This document shows positions 61,304 to 64,000 of a stretch of DNA of 64,000 nt, piece after piece. The notes under the pieces were generated by a model. The model saw only the letters and a list, made by a program, of their open reading frames with translations, ran no database searches and was not told the DNA's origin. Position 1 is the first letter of the stretch. Each line of letters opens with the position of its first letter. The translations under genes were made by a program, and so were the position numbers. Source of the DNA: Tannockella sp964372125 (lineage in GTDB: Bacteria; Bacillota_I; Bacilli_A; Erysipelotrichales; Coprobacillaceae); NCBI GenBank assembly GCA_964372125.1, contig CAYJPL010000001.1, forward strand, positions 1-64,000, given 5' to 3'.

Positions 61304-64000
61304 TTAATTAGTATGATTTTTTATTCTTGTAATATAGAAGCACACAATTATTTCAGTTATTGTAATTATAATAAATAGTATAGTCCAATTATCAATTTGG
61401 ACCATTTGACCATTTAGTCGTTGTGTCAATAAAGCTAATATTAGAGATGCAACAACAGGAATCATATTACTTGTATGATATAAACGTGATTTACGTTTTT
61501 CTACAGTTATCCTTTTATCATAATTTTTGCTTATATGTAGATACGTAAGAATTGTAATAACAACTGTAACAATAAATAGAATCATATTAATAAATGACCA
61601 AGAATTTTTATGTTTTCCATAACCCGGAAGATTATCTCCTCCATCCTCACCGCCATTATCATTACCACTACCATTATTTCCATTTTGGTTACCACTAGTA
61701 TCACCCTGATCATTATCGATTGTAGTATCTATAATAAACTTATCTTCATCATCATTTATTGGCAGTTCTAGTAGTGTAAATGTACCTTGAACATTTCCAA
61801 ATGCAGATACAAATTCAATAGTATGTCTTCCTACACCAAGGTTTTCTAAAAAATCTTGATTAAGTATTATATACACTGATTGCCCTGATTGTTGATAATT
61901 AATATTATCTACAACAACACCATTAATTATTATCCCTTCAAAATCAGTACTTTGAATATTCGTTGCTAGTAATACGGTTTCACCAATTACTGTTTGTTGA
62001 TTATTTCCAAGTATTATTTTTGGAGTGTCTACTATCTCTACTTCGAATTCTTGGGTAAAGTCTACACTATCGCCTAAACCATCTACTATTGTTGCTCGTA
62101 ATACAACAATACCTTCATGTGAAGAAGTTAAGATACCGTCTTTCAATTTGGCATTTGTACCACCATCATCAATTATTGTCCATTTAATATCTTGGAATGT
62201 TGCATCATTTGGTAGAACATTCCATAGTAATGTAAGCGACGTATTTTCTAATACCCTTCTGTCATTTAGCATTTCAATTTCTGTAACTGGAATAAATTGA
62301 TTAACATAAACAATAATCTCTTTTGTAAAATCCAACCCATTTCCGAGCCCATCTTTAATAGTAACTTTTATTGTTACTTCACCAGATTTTGTAGAAAATA
62401 GTTCACCATTTTTAATCACTGCATCCGTACCACCTAAATCAGTAATCTCAAAAGCTACATCTTGCTTTGTAGCATCTAATGGATTAATCACACCTTCAAG
62501 TGGTAATTTGAACCCTTCATACACATTATTTTCTTTTAACTTATAATCTTCAACTTCAACAAATTCGTTAATTGTGATTTTGAATTCTTTAGTAAAATTA
62601 TCACCAATAGATTCACCATTTTTTATAGTTGCGATTACTGTTACTTCCCCTGCTTTATGTGCACTTAATGTGTTTCCATTTATACTTGCGTTATCAGTAT
62701 CCTTTAATGACCATTCGATGTCCCTAAAAGATGCATTTAATGGGATTGCATACCCTTCAAGCGAAAGATTATACCCTTCATACACTGATAAATTGTTTGT
62801 CATTATAATATCTGTTACCGGAATATGTTGTTTAACCACTACTTGATAACTTTGTGTATAATCGACCCCAATTAATGTTCCGTTTTCAATCGTTGCTTGC
62901 ACGGTGATTACTCCTGCTCTATTTGCAGATAATACTCCATTTACGATACTAGCACTCGTACCACCATCATCATTTATTGACCATTTGATGTCTTTAAACG
63001 TTGCATCGTTTGGTTGAACATCTCCTTCTAACTCAACTGTTTCTCCATTAAAAATCGATTTGGTATTGACCATCTCAATATTTGTAACCGGTTCAAAGTG
63101 AAGTACGTTTACAGTAAATGTTTTTTCAAATGCAACTCCGTAATTTTCACCATTTGTTATTGTAGCCTTAACCTCAACCTCACCCGGAAGAGTTGAATAC
63201 AATTTGTTTCCAATTATTGTTGCATCTGTTACTCCTGAATCTACAACTGACCATTGGATAGTTTTAAATGATGCATTCATTGGTGATACTTCTCCAATTA
63301 AATCTAATTCATTATTAATATATACTTCGTCTTCTTGCAGTGTTATATCAGTAACTGGAATGAAATCTTCGATTGTAATAGTAAATCTTTTTGTAAAAGG
63401 TGTTCCTATTGCAGTACCATTGTTAATTGTTGCAATAACCTCAACTTCACCAGCACTAATCGCTGTAAGCGTATTTCCGTTAAGTGATGCTATTGTAGAC
63501 GAACCATCTGCAAGCGTCCATACTATTTCATTAAATGTTGGATTTATTGGTGCTAGCTGTGTGTCAAGCTCAATTTCAAACCCAGTATAAGTATGTGTAT
63601 CATTTTGCATTAAAATATCAATTACTGGAATGTATTCTAGTACTGTTACGTCAAACTCTGCTGTAAATGGAATATTAATTCCCGAACCATGTTCAACAGT
63701 TGCAATAATTTTTACTTCACCTGTGCCAGTTGATAGAAAGTCCCCTTGCGGTGTAATAGTTGCACCAATTGAATTTGTTTCTATACTCCATACAATATCA
63801 GTGTATGTAGCATTTGTTGGTTCCAAAATTGATAACTCCATTACATCAACTTCATTATTTTTATACATTACTATTGAATCTAAAGTAATACTTGTTACTG
63901 GTATTAGTGTACTTAGCACTAAATCTTGATCATAAAGATCTTCGTATTGTTCTAATGAAATATTTTTATACGATAAATCGTATCCTAGTGCATATGCACT
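61304..64000 (-). CDS. Membrane-anchored protein with tandem Ig-like repeats (N-terminus beyond the window)
   Basis: The frame is open from the TAA at 61304 to the window end (898 codons); the GTG at 63919 is not the start because coding continues upstream without a stop. Seven tandem repeats of ~88-91 residues (62.0-63.9 kb) share the pattern IPVTDI..., 'NATFKDIKWSI', 'AGEVTVIATI.NG' and a closing 'FTKEFxVxV'. This is a Big_2-like bacterial Ig fold. An eighth, different beta domain follows (PKIILGNNQQTVIGETVLLA), then a low-complexity Gly/Asn/Asp linker, and three membrane spans at the C-terminus, not an LPxTG signal. It is probably a long stalk-like adhesin or envelope protein whose functional head lies outside the window. 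Confidence 0.82.
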   Translation of the reverse strand, partial: SAYALGYDLSYKNISLEQYEDLYDQDLVLSTLIPVTSITLDSIVMYKNNEVDVMELSILEPTNATYTDIVWSIETNSIGATITPQGDFLSTGTGEVKIIATVEHGSGINIPFTAEFDVTVLEYIPVIDILMQNDTHTYTGFEIELDTQLAPINPTFNEIVWTLADGSSTIASLNGNTLTAISAGEVEVIATINNGTAIGTPFTKRFTITIEDFIPVTDITLQEDEVYINNELDLIGEVSPMNASFKTIQWSVVDSGVTDATIIGNKLYSTLPGEVEVKATITNGENYGVAFEKTFTVNVLHFEPVTNIEMVNTKSIFNGETVELEGDVQPNDATFKDIKWSINDDGGTSASIVNGVLSANRAGVITVQATIENGTLIGVDYTQSYQVVVKQHIPVTDIIMTNNLSVYEGYNLSLEGYAIPLNASFRDIEWSLKDTDNASINGNTLSAHKAGEVTVIATIKNGESIGDNFTKEFKITINEFVEVEDYKLKENNVYEGFKLPLEGVINPLDATKQDVAFEITDLGGTDAVIKNGELFSTKSGEVTIKVTIKDGLGNGLDFTKEIIVYVNQFIPVTEIEMLNDRRVLENTSLTLLWNVLPNDATFQDIKWTIIDDGGTNAKLKDGILTSSHEGIVVLRATIVDGLGDSVDFTQEFEVEIVDTPKIILGNNQQTVIGETVLLATNIQSTDFEGIIINGVVVDNINYQQSGQSVYIILNQDFLENLGVGRHTIEFVSAFGNVQGTFTLLELPINDDEDKFIIDTTIDNDQGDTSGNQNGNNGSGNDNGGEDGGDNLPGYGKHKNSWSFINMILFIVTVVITILTYLHISKNYDKRITVEKRKSRLYHTSNMIPVVASLILALLTQRLNGQMVQIDNWTILFIIITITEIIVCFYITRIKNHTN
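62025..63905 (-). repeat. Seven tandem Ig-like coding repeats of about 270 bp
   Basis: Each unit encodes ~88-91 residues from an I/EPV(T/I)(D/N/E/S)I opening to the next. The units are diverged at DNA level (no long identical runs seen), so the array is old rather than freshly amplified. The sixth unit is most diverged (VEVEDYKL opening). Confidence 0.8.

Noticed and set aside
61600..61640. LPGYG near the C-terminus of the Ig-repeat protein as a sortase motif
   Set aside because: It lacks the Thr-Gly of LPxTG, and it is followed by three spans and soluble segments rather than one span and a short basic tail.
63909..63919. GTG at 63919 as the start of the Ig-repeat protein
   Set aside because: The same frame is open to the window end without a stop and there is no ribosome site, so the gene continues upstream.
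1..64000. CRISPR arrays, tRNA or rRNA genes, replication origins, prophage or toxin-antitoxin modules
   Set aside because: I looked for regularly spaced direct repeats, cloverleaf sequences, DnaA-box clusters and typical genes on both strands and saw none.

Overview
The window looks like chromosomal DNA of a low-GC, Gram-positive, probably anaerobic gut-type bacterium of the Bacillota, most likely Erysipelotrichales or a near relative. The signs are AT-rich sequence with strong AGGAGG ribosome sites, lipobox lipoproteins, two T-box leaders, a CIRCE element, a sortase-type anchor, a ComN homologue beside recJ-apt-rel, and an oxygen-sensitive glycyl radical enzyme. The taxonomic call is inference; no rRNA or other marker is present.

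Layout. 1-6.6 kb: the N-terminus of a PRD/BglG-type regulator, a MazG-like pyrophosphohydrolase, a methyltransferase remnant, then a minus-strand operon for a NagB-like isomerase, a YbiW/PflD-type glycyl radical enzyme, its radical-SAM activase and a DeoR regulator. Two identical-geometry palindromes lie at its promoter. 6.7-10.5 kb: PPK2 kinase, and a MATE exporter divergent from a MerR regulator, with a MerR-type 19-bp-spacer promoter between them. 10.5-17.5 kb: housekeeping genes (comN-recJ-apt-rel, rsgA) and small genes. 17.6-20.1 kb: a T-box-controlled polar amino-acid ABC importer. 20.1-21.75 kb: an IS30-family element and repeated hairpin modules. 21.8-24.3 kb: MATE, carbonic anhydrase, a small membrane protein. 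24.3-32.1 kb: a MarR-controlled heterodimeric ABC exporter followed by a second heterodimeric exporter. 32.2-36.9 kb: a stand-alone RsmH-type methyltransferase, a third MATE, asparaginase, an iron-sulphur aldo/keto reductase. 36.9-45.9 kb: a VWA surface protein, small membrane protein, HAD phosphatase, ABC exporter, LUD-domain protein, SGNH hydrolase, and HtpG under a CIRCE-like operator. 46.2-48.9 kb: gadC-gadB, a glutamate-decarboxylase acid-resistance pair. 49.1-51.9 kb: T-box-metNIQ. 52-59.1 kb: two GH1 phospho-beta-glucosidase-like enzymes and an RpiR regulator with matching candidate operators around an ABC-2 transporter/birA operon. 59.1-64 kb: a MacB-type ABC transporter and the C-terminal part of a large membrane-anchored protein with at least seven Ig-like repeats.

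The genes most likely to form one less-described system are the NagB-like/GRE/activase/DeoR operon. Its glycyl radical enzyme resembles the family that opens 1,5-anhydrohexitol 6-phosphates. Its NagB-like partner has lost the conserved active-site Glu, and its activase has an eroded ferredoxin insert. Many transporters (three MATE, five ABC exporters or export-type systems, two amino-acid importers) and several regulator-operator pairs give the rest of the window the character of a stress and nutrient-response region with little mobile DNA beyond the single IS.
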